6,063 nt of DNA from positions 1 through 6,063 of the forward strand of contig JAGQUI010000176.1 of the NCBI GenBank assembly GCA_020438595.1, written 5' to 3'. Of the stretch, positions 5,493 to 6,063 are shown in pieces; position 1 is the stretch's first letter; the number at the start of each line of letters is the position of its first letter. The position numbers were made by a program, and so were the translations under genes. Below the pieces are notes generated by a model, which was given only the letters and a program-made list of their open reading frames with translations, was not told the DNA's origin and searched no databases. The DNA comes from Propionibacteriaceae bacterium. GTDB taxonomy: Bacteria; Actinomycetota; Actinomycetes; Propionibacteriales; Propionibacteriaceae.

Positions 5493-5956
5493 CCGAGCAA
5501 GGAGGACCCGGCGCCGATCTCGGGCAACACTTCCAGTCCGGGAAACAGGTCACGATGCACACGGTCTTTCCGCGGCCTGAGGAGTACCGCAACGGCCTGC
5601 TCAAGAACGCCTACCTTGCTGCGTGCCTGATGCTTCGCGCTGTGCCGGACGCGCCCTCGGCACACGAGATTCGAGCCGAGCTGCTCGCCGCGCGCGACGC
5701 CCCCAGCCGCGCCGACGTTGTGCTCGGACCCCACGCACAATCGCTGCGCGTGGGGCTCACTGGGAGGCCGGCACACCCGCCGAATCTTGGGCTGATGCAG
5801 CTCCTCCCGAAGGCTGAGCCTCCGCAGTACCTGTTGTCTCTGGCAGGGACCGTGATCGCGCATTGGCCGTTCCCCGAGATCCATCCACTCAGCACCCCCG
5901 CTCACGTCACTCAGACATCCGACGACACCGCTGAGCCCCAGCGCGAAGGGCAATGA
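5489..5956 (+). CDS. C-terminal part of the HNH protein after a frameshift, or a coupled gene
   Basis: From ATG 5489 this gives 155 residues, beginning MTEQGGPGADLGQHFQSGKQ. The ATG overlaps the preceding stop as ATGA, which could allow translational coupling, but the nearest purine-rich stretch is a poor SD. Coding sense extends upstream of the ATG as EFVIMTEQ, which looks like mid-protein strand sequence. The region with EEYRNGLLKNAYLAACLMLRAVPD (about 32-55, counted from this ATG) and the later SLAGTVIAHWPFPE fits my memory of the C-terminal half of full-length actinobacterial HNH_5 proteins. I therefore favour one gene, 4947-5956, broken once. A programmed frameshift is less likely because no slippery run is seen. 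The next gene follows after one base, suggesting an operon. Confidence 0.6.
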   Translation: MTEQGGPGADLGQHFQSGKQVTMHTVFPRPEEYRNGLLKNAYLAACLMLRAVPDAPSAHEIRAELLAARDAPSRADVVLGPHAQSLRVGLTGRPAHPPNLGLMQLLPKAEPPQYLLSLAGTVIAHWPFPEIHPLSTPAHVTQTSDDTAEPQREGQ

Positions 5957-5957
5957 C

Positions 5958-6063
5958 ATGGACTACGAGAAGGCCGTGGCCGGACCGGTCGACGCGCTCA
6001 CCAAGCTGTACCAAGACATCCTTGCCGACCTGGACGAGGAAGGCGGCGGCATCGGCTGGTGGT
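5958..6063 (+). CDS. Start of a gene of unknown function, cut by window edge
   Basis: ATG 5958 opens a frame of 35 visible residues: MDYEKAVAGPVDALTKLYQD, then ILADLDEEGGGIGWW. AAGGG ends eight bases ahead, a good SD. It lies one base after the stop of the HNH C-terminal frame, so it was probably co-transcribed with it. The acidic, helical start gives no family clue. An alternative ATG at 5953 in another frame yields an Arg/Trp/Thr-rich product and is unlikely. Confidence 0.6.
   Translation, partial: MDYEKAVAGPVDALTKLYQDILADLDEEGGGIGWW

Overview
The window looks like actinobacterial DNA. It is very G+C-rich, the first genes strongly prefer G or C at third codon positions, and GTG starts follow good Shine-Dalgarno (SD) sequences. 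The genus cannot be fixed from the sequence. The window splits into two halves at a tRNA-Ala gene.

Left half (1-2468) is ordinary, intact chromosome. It holds a membrane-anchored M23 peptidoglycan endopeptidase on the minus strand that runs off the left edge. Next are an OsmC peroxiredoxin (minus strand) with a strong hairpin after its stop, a divergently transcribed PAP2-family membrane phosphatase (plus strand), and tRNA-Ala(GGC) with a recognisable promoter overlapping the phosphatase stop codon.

Right half (2469-6063) looks like an accessory island next to the tRNA gene. Coding is less G+C-biased, spacing is loose, strands alternate, and most genes have no clear housekeeping role. The two intact genes are both on the minus strand: a secreted four-cysteine protein of unknown function (2763-3482), and a two-helix membrane protein with a C-terminal zinc ribbon (4363-4878). 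The plus-strand genes look broken. There is a possible helix-turn-helix remnant just after the tRNA (about 2578-2742), a TIGR02391-like gene with two compensating indels and a nonsense codon (3702-4097), a SANT/Myb-like DNA-binding remnant joined to it (4098-4326), and an HNH endonuclease-like gene split by an apparent one-base frameshift (4947-5956). A new plus-strand gene starts at 5958 and leaves the window.

No integrase, transposase, CRISPR array or second copy of the tRNA end is visible. The island reading therefore rests on the tRNA boundary, the composition change and the decayed genes. No complete new system can be claimed. The most interesting points are the clustered gene decay, the HNH gene with its ATGA junction, and the paired dyads between 3482 and 3702. 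Because several calls depend on single-base indels, base-level accuracy of this stretch is the main caveat.
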